In this document: one piece after another, positions 6,814-16,700 of the stretch
How positions within the stretch are numbered: position 1 is the stretch's first letter
Layout: every line of letters begins with the position of its first letter
Assembly: GCA_017964755.1 (NCBI GenBank)
Contig: JAGCRI010000189.1
Span: 1-20,877 of the forward strand
Reading direction: 5' to 3'
Length of the DNA: 20,877 bases
Origin: Bacteroidales bacterium
GTDB taxonomy: Bacteria; Bacteroidota; Bacteroidia; Bacteroidales; WCHB1-69
The notes under the pieces: generated by a model
Databases searched by the model: none
What the model saw: only the letters and a program-made list of their open reading frames with translations
Told to the model about the DNA's origin: nothing
Translations under genes and position numbers: made by a program

Positions 6814-8559
6814 TTATAGAAAGAAACAGTTGTTTTGTGCCTTCTTTTCATTCTGGGATTTTGCAGAATAGACCTTTTCGCCTGTGTATGGGTCGTACCC
6901 CAAAAAGAACAAGGCGGTTGAAAAGGTCATCGGGGTAGGGGTGAAGTCCTGCACCTGCTCTGTCATCAAATGGTATTTGCGCGTCAGTTTCGACAGCTCT
7001 TTCATATCCTGCAGAGTGCAGTCGGGGTGTGATGAGATGAAGTATGGGATAAGCTGCTGTTTCTTATTGAGTTTCTGGTTTATATCCTGAAATTTTGAAT
7101 AGAACTGCAGAAAGTTTTTAAAAGGCGGTTTCCTCATTTTGTTGAGCACGTGTGTTGCGGTGTGCTCCGGCGCAACCTTCAGCCTGCCCGAAACGTGGTT
7201 CGCTATGACTTCCTGCATATATTCGTCCAAGTGGTTCTGCTTTGAGACGTTGCGGTCATCGCATAGCAGCATGTCATATCTGATGCCGCTTCCTATTGTG
7301 ATATGCCTGATTCCGCTCACCGCCGCTGCCTTGCGGTAGAGCGCAATAAGTGGGGCGTGGTTGCGGTTAAGGTTTTTGCATACGTTGGGAAAGATGCATG
7401 ACGGGCGCGGACAGCGTTTGCATAACTCCTTGTTTTTGCCACCCATCATATACATATTTGCCGATGGCGCGCCCAAATCGGAAATGTGCCCTCTGAAATA
7501 GTCGCGTTTTGCGAGGTCTTCCACTTCTTTGAGGACCGATTCAGGGGAGCGGGAACTTATACTTTTCCCTTGGTGCGCTGCAATTGCGCAAAAGCTGCAT
7601 CCGCCGAAGCACCCGCGATGTATCGTTATCGAGTTTTTTATCATTTCAAAGGCAGGGATCTCTCCGCGTTTTGCGTATTTCGGGTGCGGCAGGTTCATCA
7701 TTCTGTCAAATAATGCCATGTCGTCCATCTCTTCAGTCGTGGCTGGCGGGAATGGCGGATTGATGACAAGTGATGTGTCTCCGTAAGGCTGTACTATTCT
7801 CTTTTGTATCTGTTTGTTTGATTCTGTTTCAAATTTTACAAAATTCTCGCCGTAATATTTTTTATTCTCTTTCTCTTTTTCAAAAGAATGAAGAATGATT
7901 GTGTTTTCACCGGAAAAAGATGATGGAGGCTCGTTTTTAATGAAAGCAATTTGAGGTATTGACGGGAGCTCTTTTTGCCAATCTTTTGATTCAAGGAGTT
8001 TTGCGAGTTTCAGAATCGGACGCTCGCCCATGCCGTACACCAAAACGTCTGCGCGGCTGTCGATAAGTATTGAGGGCTTTAGCGAGTCGCTCCAGTAGTC
8101 GTAGTGCGACAGCCGCCTCATGGATGCCTCAATGCCCCCGATGACGACAGGTACATCAGGGAACATATCTTTAAGGATATTGGAATAGACCGTTGTGGCG
8201 TAGTCAGGGCGGAAGCCTGCTACTCCGCCGGGAGTGTAGGCGTCGTTGCTGCGGAGCCGCTTGCGTGCTGTGTAGTGGTTGACCATGGAGTCCATATTGC
8301 CCGAAGTGACACCGAAAAAGAGGCGCGGCCGCCCCATTTTTTTGAAATCGCGCAGGTCGTCTTTCCAATTAGGCTGAGGTACTATGGCAACTCTGTATCC
8401 TGCTTTTTCCAATGTCCGCCCGATGACGGCGGCGCAAAATGAAGGATGGTCTATATATGCATCACCGCTCACAAGCACCACATCAATATAATCCCAACCG
8501 AGGTAGTCAACCTCTTTTTTCGTTATTGGCAGAAAATGTTTAGTCTCTGTATGAGGCAT
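6814..8559 (-). CDS. YgiQ-family radical SAM protein
   Basis: A 581-residue cytosolic protein. An N-terminal cobalamin-binding-like region (DVVLVSGDAYIDHPSF, then FFGVTSGNMDSMVNHYTA and VVIGGIEASMRRLSHYDYW) precedes the radical SAM core. The iron-sulfur motif is RGCFGGCSFCAIAAHQG, with C317, C321 and C324 (CxxxCxxC). A second conserved cysteine group (C380, C383, C388, C394 in CKRCPRPSCIFPNVC) is typical of the YgiQ/UPF0313 family and may hold another cluster. The substrate of this family is not known to me. It is shorter than the 700-residue proteobacterial forms at the C-terminus. The start lies 8 bases after the S41 peptidase stop, which argues for co-transcription, but nothing shows a functional link. 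Confidence 0.92.
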   Translation of the reverse strand: MPHTETKHFLPITKKEVDYLGWDYIDVVLVSGDAYIDHPSFCAAVIGRTLEKAGYRVAIVPQPNWKDDLRDFKKMGRPRLFFGVTSGNMDSMVNHYTARKRLRSNDAYTPGGVAGFRPDYATTVYSNILKDMFPDVPVVIGGIEASMRRLSHYDYWSDSLKPSILIDSRADVLVYGMGERPILKLAKLLESKDWQKELPSIPQIAFIKNEPPSSFSGENTIILHSFEKEKENKKYYGENFVKFETESNKQIQKRIVQPYGDTSLVINPPFPPATTEEMDDMALFDRMMNLPHPKYAKRGEIPAFEMIKNSITIHRGCFGGCSFCAIAAHQGKSISSRSPESVLKEVEDLAKRDYFRGHISDLGAPSANMYMMGGKNKELCKRCPRPSCIFPNVCKNLNRNHAPLIALYRKAAAVSGIRHITIGSGIRYDMLLCDDRNVSKQNHLDEYMQEVIANHVSGRLKVAPEHTATHVLNKMRKPPFKNFLQFYSKFQDINQKLNKKQQLIPYFISSHPDCTLQDMKELSKLTRKYHLMTEQVQDFTPTPMTFSTALFFLGYDPYTGEKVYSAKSQNEKKAQNNCFFL

Positions 8560-8567
8560 TAAGTTTG

Positions 8568-9833
8568 TTATTTCGTTTGGATATATTGGAAAGCAGCGTC
8601 CAACTGCGGTTTGAAATCGCCGTTATAGTTTTTGCGTAACATGATTTTGTCGGGAGTGTGTCCTATCCCTTCCATATTCTTTCCTTCAATCAGACATTCA
8701 AAAGATGAAGTGTAAACATAATGTGCACTACTGTTATTCAAGCTTCCAAAAGGACCGCCATAATGGAGGTCTATACTTGTTTCCGGTTGCAGCGGACCTG
8801 TCCCGCCGTGAGTGCGTTCACCTATTGTATAACTTGTTGGCAGAACGGCTTTAATTGTCATAGGTTCAATCTCACCCATACTCACGGAATTGATGTCGCA
8901 AAGGATTACGTATGGTATGTTTTCGGCTGTAATGTCCCTGTGATATTTAGGATTCGGGTTGATATAGTAAGGTGTCCACGGAGAATACTCATAGCGGCCG
9001 GGGCCTTCCTTATATCGTGTTTTCAGAATTTCAGTTTTCTTATTAAGATAGATACCGATGAGGTAATCGAGGTCGTCTTGGTATCCGCCCCTGTTGCAGC
9101 GGTTGTCGAGAATGATACCTGCCAACTGCTCACGCGGAGTCTCGGCAATAGTCTTGAACAAATGGTCTAACACTTGCGCACCTTCGCCATTTGCAAGCAT
9201 TACCGGGGTAAGTGCCGCCAAAGATTGCCATAAGTATGGAACTTTCCGTCCGTCAGGAAGGACAAATAGAATGTAGTGGCATATAACTGACCTTTCTAAT
9301 TCAGGCACATACTCTTCATACGATTCATGTGTTTCAATTGTATATTGTGAACCAATGTTTTTCAAAAAATCGAGAATGCCGTTTTGTTCTGTTGAAGCGT
9401 CTTCAAAATAGTAGTCGCGCGTTGGAATTTCTAACCTGAAAGGAACCACTGTCGCCCAAATGTTCTCCTCTTCGGGTGCAGGAAAGAGATTTTTGACATA
9501 AACAGTCATATGATGGTCAGTCATCCCACCAATGATTTTTGTGTAAAGAGTTTGCAATTCTTCTGTCTTTACATAACCCACTTGCTTTGCCTTTTCGTCA
9601 AGTTTTTGAAATTCAGGCATATATATGTCATACATGGCATCCCAATCTGTGGCGTCAACATCCCAAAAGACATAACCTGTACTGATTGTTTTCCATAAAT
9701 AGTCAAACTGTTCAGAATAATTACTATAAGCCATATCACTTGACTCTCCGATGTATGGGAAAAAATCAGCCTCTTTGCGGCAAGAACAGAATGCAATGGC
9801 AATAAAAGCAGCAATTAAGTATATTTTTTTCAT
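8568..9833 (-). CDS. S41 family peptidase lipoprotein
   Basis: A 421-residue envelope lipoprotein: MKKIYLIAAFIAIAFCSC with the lipid cysteine at 18. A C-terminal S41 (tail-specific/tricorn-type) core follows: LDNRCNRGG (242-250), DINSVSMGE with the probable nucleophile S318, then IGERTHGGTG (337-346) and a final GIGHTPD. The lysine that CtpA-type S41A enzymes carry about 25 residues after the serine is a glycine here. The sequence instead resembles tricorn-type enzymes, with H107 or H108 (GGMTDHHMT) as a candidate catalytic histidine; this assignment is inferred. No PDZ domain is apparent. It lies 16 bases after the beta-barrel gene and 8 before the radical SAM gene. Confidence 0.85.
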   Translation of the reverse strand: MKKIYLIAAFIAIAFCSCRKEADFFPYIGESSDMAYSNYSEQFDYLWKTISTGYVFWDVDATDWDAMYDIYMPEFQKLDEKAKQVGYVKTEELQTLYTKIIGGMTDHHMTVYVKNLFPAPEEENIWATVVPFRLEIPTRDYYFEDASTEQNGILDFLKNIGSQYTIETHESYEEYVPELERSVICHYILFVLPDGRKVPYLWQSLAALTPVMLANGEGAQVLDHLFKTIAETPREQLAGIILDNRCNRGGYQDDLDYLIGIYLNKKTEILKTRYKEGPGRYEYSPWTPYYINPNPKYHRDITAENIPYVILCDINSVSMGEIEPMTIKAVLPTSYTIGERTHGGTGPLQPETSIDLHYGGPFGSLNNSSAHYVYTSSFECLIEGKNMEGIGHTPDKIMLRKNYNGDFKPQLDAAFQYIQTK

Positions 9834-9849
9834 TAGTATGTGCTATTTG

Positions 9850-10533
9850 TTAGAATTTATAAAATACTCCAAGTGTAACGGACAGTGTGTTAAGGTAGCG
9901 TGGATCTTGCAAGTGCTTGTATCCGCGATGATGACTTGTGAGGTCGTAGTAGTATAGTGCTTCCAGATTTAGTCCCCAGTGACCGTTAATATTATATGAC
10001 AGGCCTAAGCCTCCTGTAAGTCCGGCGCAAAAACGTGCATCTTCTCGGGTGAATTGCCTAACTTCTTTAAAATCATCAAAATAGATATGATAATCTGTCA
10101 TCCAATAAGTTTTACCTTTAATTTTGTCTTGCAGCCAGCAGCCTATATAGCCACCGAGAAGTGCATGGCCGCGCAGGTGTTCGCCGCCAAACGAAAAGTC
10201 AGCTGTAATAGGCAGCATAAGGTATAGGTTGCGGTGTTCTGTGTAGAGTGAGTCAACATAGTTGAGATTCCTGTCCATACGGTGCGACCGCTGCATAACA
10301 CTGAGGTCAGCACGAAGCGCAATCCATTGTTTGAATCCGTAACTTGCCTGTACTCCTATATCGAATCCGCTTAACGGTGAATATGTTTCATCTATACGCC
10401 CTCCGTTTGAGCGGGTAATTGAGGTATAGTCCCAGCCTCCCTTGAGGCCAACAGACCACTGCGCATTAGCTGCCAATGCAAATACACAAAAGGCAACAGA
10501 AAGCCAAAGTTTTTTTCTTTTATTATTTATCAT
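9850..10533 (-). CDS. PorT-like outer-membrane beta-barrel protein
   Basis: A 227-residue protein with a signal peptide (MINNKRKKLWLSV... ending AANA, cleavage before QWSVGLKGG). The mature part is alternating beta-strand sequence: GFDIGVQASYGF, ALRADLSVMQRS, LYLMLPITADFSF, LRGHALLGGYIGCW, FCAGLTGGLGLSYNI and a final SVTLGVFYKF. The terminal phenylalanine is the usual last-strand signal for barrel assembly. It fits the small 'outer membrane protein beta-barrel/PorT-like' families of Bacteroidota, whose functions are mostly unknown. The resemblance is of class, and it should not be read as the T9SS protein PorT itself. It starts 3 bases after the RND permease stop (TGA TAA ATG), so the two are almost certainly on one transcript. 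Confidence 0.82.
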   Translation of the reverse strand: MINNKRKKLWLSVAFCVFALAANAQWSVGLKGGWDYTSITRSNGGRIDETYSPLSGFDIGVQASYGFKQWIALRADLSVMQRSHRMDRNLNYVDSLYTEHRNLYLMLPITADFSFGGEHLRGHALLGGYIGCWLQDKIKGKTYWMTDYHIYFDDFKEVRQFTREDARFCAGLTGGLGLSYNINGHWGLNLEALYYYDLTSHHRGYKHLQDPRYLNTLSVTLGVFYKF

Positions 10534-10536
10534 TTA

Positions 10537-13500
10537 TCATATCTGTCTGAGTTTTCTTGCTTTTCTTCTTTCGCCGAAATCAGCAAATACGCTATATAGC
10601 AATGGGATAAGGACTAAAGTTACGACAGTTGAAACCGAAAGTCCCCAAGCGACAGTCATACCCATGGCGTTCCACATTTCGGCGCCCTCGCCCTTGTCAA
10701 CCGCCAAAGGAATCATACCGATAACAGTTGTTAGCGTTGTCATAAGAATCGGGCGGAGACGCGACTTGCCGGCGGTGACAACCGCATCGCGGACAGTTGC
10801 GCCACTCTCGCGGCAAAGTATGGTGTAGTCGATGAGGACGATACCGTTTTTCACAACGATACCGATAAGCATAAGCACACCTACCAAAGCCATGATGCCT
10901 AATGCGGTGTTTGTTATCGCCAAGCCGAAGAATACGCCTGTGAAGGCAAACGGGATGGAGAACATGATGACAAACGGGTAGGTGAATGACTCGAACTGCG
11001 CCGCCATCACTATATAAACCAAAAGCACAATAAGAACCATAAGCACATACATGTCGGCGAAGGCCTCCTGCTGGTCTTCCCATGTTCCGCCGATGAGGTA
11101 GTCAATGTCAGTAGGTTTGTCCATCTTGTCAAGTTCTGCTTTGGCGGCGTCCACAATTTCGCTCAGTGCGGCGTCCTTGCCCACAACGCACGAAACTGTA
11201 ACTTCACGTTCGCGGTCTTTTCTGACGATGGTCGGCGGGGTCATCTTTTCAACCACCGTGCCGAGGTCTTTTATGCGCACCCCTACGCCTGACGAGTTGT
11301 AAACCAAGATGTTTTCGATATTCTCGACACTTTCCCTGAATTCCGGCGCATATCTCACACGGATGTCATATTCTTCACCGTCTTCGCGGTAATGCGAGGC
11401 GGTGTAGCCGTTGAAGCGGTTTCGCACGTATGAGGCGGCGGTGGTTAAATTCAAACCGTTCTCCGCTAATTTTTCCCTGTCAAATTCGATTTGGATTTCA
11501 GAGGTGTACGGGTCGCGGCTGATGTTAACCTGCGTACAGCCCGGCACATGCTTCATGCGCTCTGCAATTTCGGCGGCAAAAGCGTTGGTTTCGTCAAAGT
11601 TATAGCCGTAGATTTCAATGTCAACGGTGCTTTGTCCACCCGCACCGCCGCCAGTGGAAACGGTGTATGTCTCAATTTCCGGATATTCCTTCAAATATGC
11701 GCGGAATTTGTCGGCGATTTCAGAAATGCCCCTTTCACGTTCTGTCTTTTTCGTGAGTTTTATGTTGAAAGAGAGAATGTGTGTTCCGTTCTCCTGCATC
11801 ATGCCGAAGGCGTTGTCGTCATCGGGCTGCCCCACTGAGAAGTTCATCATTCTGATTTCAGGAAATTCATTTCTCATCCTTTCCACAAAGGCGAAAGCAA
11901 ATTCTTTTGAGGTCTCCACTCTTGTGCCGATTGGCAGTTTTACCCTCACCGACATACGGGCCATGTCCTGAGTCGGGAAGAACTCTGTAGGGATGAATTT
12001 TACGAGAGCTACGCTGCCTAAGAAAATGACAAATAAAGCGCTGATAACAATAATTCTGTGCGAAACGCACCAGTTGAGCATGCTCCCGTAAGCGCGGTCG
12101 AGCCAATTGAGGAATTTTTCAACAGGTTTGTATATTGCTCCGAAAAAGCGTCCGCGGTTGGGGTTGTTTTTGAGCATTATCGAGCAGAGCATCGGCGTCA
12201 GACTCAAGGCGGCGATAGTGGAGACACTACAGACGATGGCCACAATCCAGCCGAGTTGCTTGAAGAGGATACCCGCCTGCCCCTGCAAAAATGTCAGAGG
12301 AAGGAACACCGCTAACAATACCAGAGTTGTGGCAATAACGGAAAGAGAGACTTCGCTCGTGGCGAACACCGCCGCCGATTTTGGCTTCGTGCCCCTTTCG
12401 ATGTGGGTGGTTACATTTTCCAAAACGACAATGGCATCGTCAACAACCATGCCGATGGCAATACTTATTGATGATAATGAAATGATATTCAAAGAGTTGC
12501 CTGTTACAATAAGATAGATGAACGAGGCTACGAGTGAAACAGGAATGACTATAGCCACGATGAAGGTGGCACGCCATCTGCCTAAGAAAAACAGCACAAC
12601 CAAGACAACAAGTATAAGAATAACCAAAATTGACTCTTCCAAGTTGTTGATTGTGTTGACAATACTTTCTGATGTGTTCGCAATGATGCCGAGTTTCACA
12701 TCAGAGGGCAGTGATTTTTGTATTTCGGGCAGTTTGTCCATCACCTTTTCCGAAATGCGCACCGAGTTTGCACCGGTCTGCTTCTGAATGATGATCATTG
12801 CTCCGCGGACACCGTTGTTGTAAACTTCCTGCATTCTCTCCTGCAAGGTGTCCTTCACAATAGCAACATCGCGAAGATAGACATTCTTGTTGTTAAAGCT
12901 CCCGACAACGATGTCGTTCATCAGTTTTGCGTCAGGGTATTCTCCCTCAACGCGCATCGTATAAGTTGATGAACCGATATCCATGGTGCCGAGCGGCAGG
13001 TTGCGGTTTTCTGCACCTACGACACTCGCAATGCTCTCTACGGAAAGGTTGTAGGCCTCAAGTTTGTATGGGTCGCAATAGATCTCAACTTCGCGCTCCG
13101 GCGCACCGCTGATTGAGACGGTGCCCACACCGCCAATTCGGCTCAACGGTGATGCGACTTTGTCGTCCAATATCTTATATAATGCGTTTGTGCTCTCTTT
13201 CGACTGCACCGACAACATCATAATCGGGAAGTCATCTGCCCCGAACTTGAAAAGAAACGGCGTGTTCGCATCATCGGGCAGCGCCGAGTTGACCATATCC
13301 AACTTGTCGCGCACATCATTTGTGGCAACGTCAATGTCTATTCCATATTCAAACTGAAGCGTTATGATAGAATAGTTTTCCTTTGAGTTTGATGTGATGT
13401 GCTTCAGGTCGCTCAACCCGTTTAGCACATTTTCCAAAGGCTTTGAGACGTTGTTCTCCACATCTGCGGCACTCGCGCCCGGATAAACGGTGAACACCAT

Positions 13501-13635
13501 TATTGTATTCTCCCCAAAGTCAGGGAAGAGGTCAATCGGCAGTTTTGTCAAAGAAAAGACACCGATAATGGCTATGGCGACATAGACCAAGGCGGTCATA
13601 ATCGGCTTCTTGACGGAGGAGGCGTATAAACTCAT
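10537..13635 (-). CDS. RND (AcrB/HAE1-type) efflux permease
   Basis: Inner-membrane proton-driven exporter of 1032 residues, the normal AcrB/MexB length. The family layout is complete: TM1 (PIMTALVYVAIAIIGVFSL), a first large periplasmic loop, TM2-6, a cytoplasmic helix, TM7, a second loop and TM8-12. The proton-relay residues are present: the aspartate pair in GMVVDDAIVVLEN (D399/D400, equivalent to AcrB D407/D408) and the lysine in GIVVKNGIVLIDY (K929, equivalent to K940). N-terminal PIDLFPDF and YPGASAADVE are also typical. Usually such pumps are encoded with a periplasmic adaptor (HlyD/MFP) and a TolC-like channel. Neither is in this window; the gene is followed instead by a small beta-barrel and an S41 lipoprotein. 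Substrate unknown. There is no clear -7 box in the 67-base gap to the C25 gene, so read-through from that promoter is possible. Confidence 0.93.
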   Translation of the reverse strand: MSLYASSVKKPIMTALVYVAIAIIGVFSLTKLPIDLFPDFGENTIMVFTVYPGASAADVENNVSKPLENVLNGLSDLKHITSNSKENYSIITLQFEYGIDIDVATNDVRDKLDMVNSALPDDANTPFLFKFGADDFPIMMLSVQSKESTNALYKILDDKVASPLSRIGGVGTVSISGAPEREVEIYCDPYKLEAYNLSVESIASVVGAENRNLPLGTMDIGSSTYTMRVEGEYPDAKLMNDIVVGSFNNKNVYLRDVAIVKDTLQERMQEVYNNGVRGAMIIIQKQTGANSVRISEKVMDKLPEIQKSLPSDVKLGIIANTSESIVNTINNLEESILVILILVVLVVLFFLGRWRATFIVAIVIPVSLVASFIYLIVTGNSLNIISLSSISIAIGMVVDDAIVVLENVTTHIERGTKPKSAAVFATSEVSLSVIATTLVLLAVFLPLTFLQGQAGILFKQLGWIVAIVCSVSTIAALSLTPMLCSIMLKNNPNRGRFFGAIYKPVEKFLNWLDRAYGSMLNWCVSHRIIVISALFVIFLGSVALVKFIPTEFFPTQDMARMSVRVKLPIGTRVETSKEFAFAFVERMRNEFPEIRMMNFSVGQPDDDNAFGMMQENGTHILSFNIKLTKKTERERGISEIADKFRAYLKEYPEIETYTVSTGGGAGGQSTVDIEIYGYNFDETNAFAAEIAERMKHVPGCTQVNISRDPYTSEIQIEFDREKLAENGLNLTTAASYVRNRFNGYTASHYREDGEEYDIRVRYAPEFRESVENIENILVYNSSGVGVRIKDLGTVVEKMTPPTIVRKDREREVTVSCVVGKDAALSEIVDAAKAELDKMDKPTDIDYLIGGTWEDQQEAFADMYVLMVLIVLLVYIVMAAQFESFTYPFVIMFSIPFAFTGVFFGLAITNTALGIMALVGVLMLIGIVVKNGIVLIDYTILCRESGATVRDAVVTAGKSRLRPILMTTLTTVIGMIPLAVDKGEGAEMWNAMGMTVAWGLSVSTVVTLVLIPLLYSVFADFGERRKARKLRQI

Positions 13636-13702
13636 TTTATAAGTTTTTTATGTCTTGCAATATCTTATTTGTTTGATACAAGACGGAGTTCTTAATTGCT
13701 TT

Positions 13703-16700
13703 TTATCGTTTTATGAATTTCTTTGTGATTTCTGAACTGTTGTTTTTCATACGGATGAAATATACTCCTGAGGAGATATTCTCTGTATTAATCTTGAAGT
13801 TCTTTTCTGTAATTTGTTGTTTATAAATAATTTGGCCAACAAAATTTAAAATTTCCACATAACCTGTGCCTTCACTTCTGATGTATAATTCATTGTCAAC
13901 AGGGTTAGGATAGATAGAAAAACTGTTTTGCGAATTGTTATCAATGGAATTCTGATATTCAAATTGCGCATAGATTGTGTGATTAGCAGTAACATTAGTG
14001 AAAGTGTATGATGTTACGGCTCCTACAGAAACATTGTCAACCAAGACATCTGTAAGGACGTAATTTGTATTCGCAGATATTGAGTATGACTGGTTGGCAC
14101 CTTCAGCAACTGTTGTCGTGCCGTTCGGCGTAATTGTGCCGCCGATATTGGCAGAAGCGGTGATGGTGTAAGTTAAGTCTTGTATTGTGGCGTTAGAACA
14201 TTCGGGCAGAGAACTGCATCCGTCTGTGTAATATGCTTCAATACAATAGTCATAACTGCCTGTAGGTAAATTGTTTATTGTGTATGTTGTCGTTGTGGTC
14301 GTGCCGACAGGTACGTTGTTGCAATAAACCTGATAGTATGATATTGCTGATGATACATTTTCTTGAATTGAGATGTCATCAACACAGAGATAATATGCGT
14401 CATTGGAAGTGCAGTGAATTGCAACATATTTTGCGGTTGCCGGAATCGTGTATGAATATTTTGTCCATGTGAACGGTACTGAAGCCACAGTGCCTGCAAC
14501 ATTGGTGAAGTTGGAGGCTGAGTTGCCTGTTGTGGAGTAAACCACCTCGAATGATTCCACATATTGCGATTTGTGGCCGCCGCGTGCATAGAATTCGAAA
14601 GTGAACGGGTTGCTGAAACTGAGGGCAGGAGTGATTATGTAATCATCGTTAGGCGCACTCTTGGATACAAAACTTGCGAAAAATTTGTCACCTGAATGTG
14701 CTATTACATTTTCGTTTTGTGCCAACGACAAGTTGTTGGAGGTGTTATATATCTGATTAGGATCAAAGACCATATAAGCCATTGGGTAACTTTCGTTGGT
14801 GTATTGGTTGTAACCTGAAATCCCGTAGGTTTGGGCACCGTCACCGTCAATGTATGACCAGCCGATAGTTCCGGGAGAGTTTATGTCGAAAGCTGTGTGT
14901 CCTTCAACATCCTCGAAAATATTAGATGAAGCAGCTGGGGCACTCCAAGAGATTACGAGGTCATGCCCGTTTTGTTGTGCATTCAAATCGGTCACGCCGT
15001 TGCAGTCGTGGTTGCTGCCGTCACTCACTGTAACAGTCTCGGAGACTTTAACCGGACATTCGCCATCACTGTAAACCACTGCAACCGAGTCTTGGTATGT
15101 GTCGTTGATAAGGCCTGTGTGCAAATATGAGGTTGTGGTGGTTGTGGCGATAATGCTGCCGTTGCAATACACGTTATAGTAGAGCACATCGTTGTTGGCT
15201 GGTGCTGTCCATGTCAAATTGACCTTCATAGTTGTGTCGGTGGTGCAGGTGAGATTTGTCGCTCCATCGCATGGGGCTGAGCAGAATACGTTTTTGTAGA
15301 TGGTTGTAGTATTGAAAGCCGTGGCAACGAGAAGTACTGAATCGTTAGTGAAAGTGTGGTTTATGGAGTAGTTTCCTGAAGCGTCAGTAAGAGTGCTGAA
15401 ATATGTGCCGTTCTGTGAGATGCAGATTTGGGCGTTTGCGATTGGATTGCCGTTGACGGTGGCGGTTCCGGTAAAAGGAACTCCGGCAAGGACAGATTCG
15501 TCAGAAAGGAGAAGGTTGTCGGGCTGTTTTGTGCGAAGTTGCACCGCACCGTCACCAAAAGTCGTCCATGTCTTTACAGTTTCCAAGTCATCAGTATAAC
15601 TTGACTCTTTCAGCATGAGGTTAAAGGCGTTAACGGCGATGCAGCCCCAGTGGGTTCTCTGTTCAGAAGTGTTATATCCGCTTTGTCCTGAATAGTTGTC
15701 ATAATTATATCCTCCGATGAGAATATCATAGAAATAGTCCTGACCTCTTTGAGGCGGAGTCCAAGGCTGATTGATTGTAGAGCCCCAGAAGACAAGGGCG
15801 CCGCCGCCTGATTTGCGCAACCACGCTTCGGCGAAGCAGACTTTCGAACTGTTATGGAACTCGCCGTTTACACACGCGACCGAAACGATGAAAGGCAGTT
15901 TGTCGCCGTTTGTTGTAGAATTTACTTTAGTGTTGTCGTAGCCTGTGGTAACCCAGTATTGTGTGTCGCCGTGCCCGCAATATGCGATTGTCGAAGCTCC
16001 TGAATTGATGTAGCCGTGCAGAGTTGATGATGATGGGTTGCTGCCGTAGTTCTGCTGGTGTGTCTGGTAGCCCATTTTCGGGTTAAGCCTATTGTTGTAA
16101 ATGTTTTTAATATGGTCGTAGTCTATTTCGTCGTCATCTCCAATACCACTTCCTTCTGCAGAACCGATTCCAATAAATGTCTCACGCCAGCCGGCGGTCA
16201 TGTCAGGATTCTTTTCATAATTTATTGCTTTGTCAATCTGTACTTTAAGGTCAGCGGTGCCTGAGCATGAGAAACGTCCGATTGAAATGTCGGGATAGTT
16301 GTCGCTGCCGGAAACACAGCCCATTGACGGGTCTGTAGGGGCAGAACTGTATGTCGGGGATTTGATGTCAGCCCAGTCGCCGGCAATCTGCACGTACATC
16401 AGCTTCGGGTTGTTGTTGTATGCCGTCTGAATAGCGGTTGAAATATTGGTTCCTTTCGTAACAGTCTGAGTTGTGACATTATAGCCTTTTTCACGTTTCC
16501 ACTGTATGTACGGATCCATAGTTGACATATAGTCAGATGTGGTGATAACGAGAATATCGCCGTATTCGTCCATTGAGGTGAGGGTGGCAGAAACTTTTGG
16601 CATCTTGTAGTTTATGAACATGCTCTGATAGATTCCGACAGCATCGCGCACAGGATGGATATCCTCGCGGAGCAGCGGGTTTGTTGCTGGCTTTTTGTTT

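Noticed and set aside
10697..12517. Opposite-strand and other-frame open frames up to 136 codons inside the RND gene
   Set aside because: They lie wholly within a complete, well-conserved RND coding sequence and show no signal peptide, domain or promoter; they are shadows of a codon-biased gene.
13653..13683. Imperfect hairpin (TCTTG...TATC / GATA...CAAGA) between the C25 and RND genes
   Set aside because: The stem needs a bulge and is not followed by a T-run on the minus strand, so it is not supported as a terminator.
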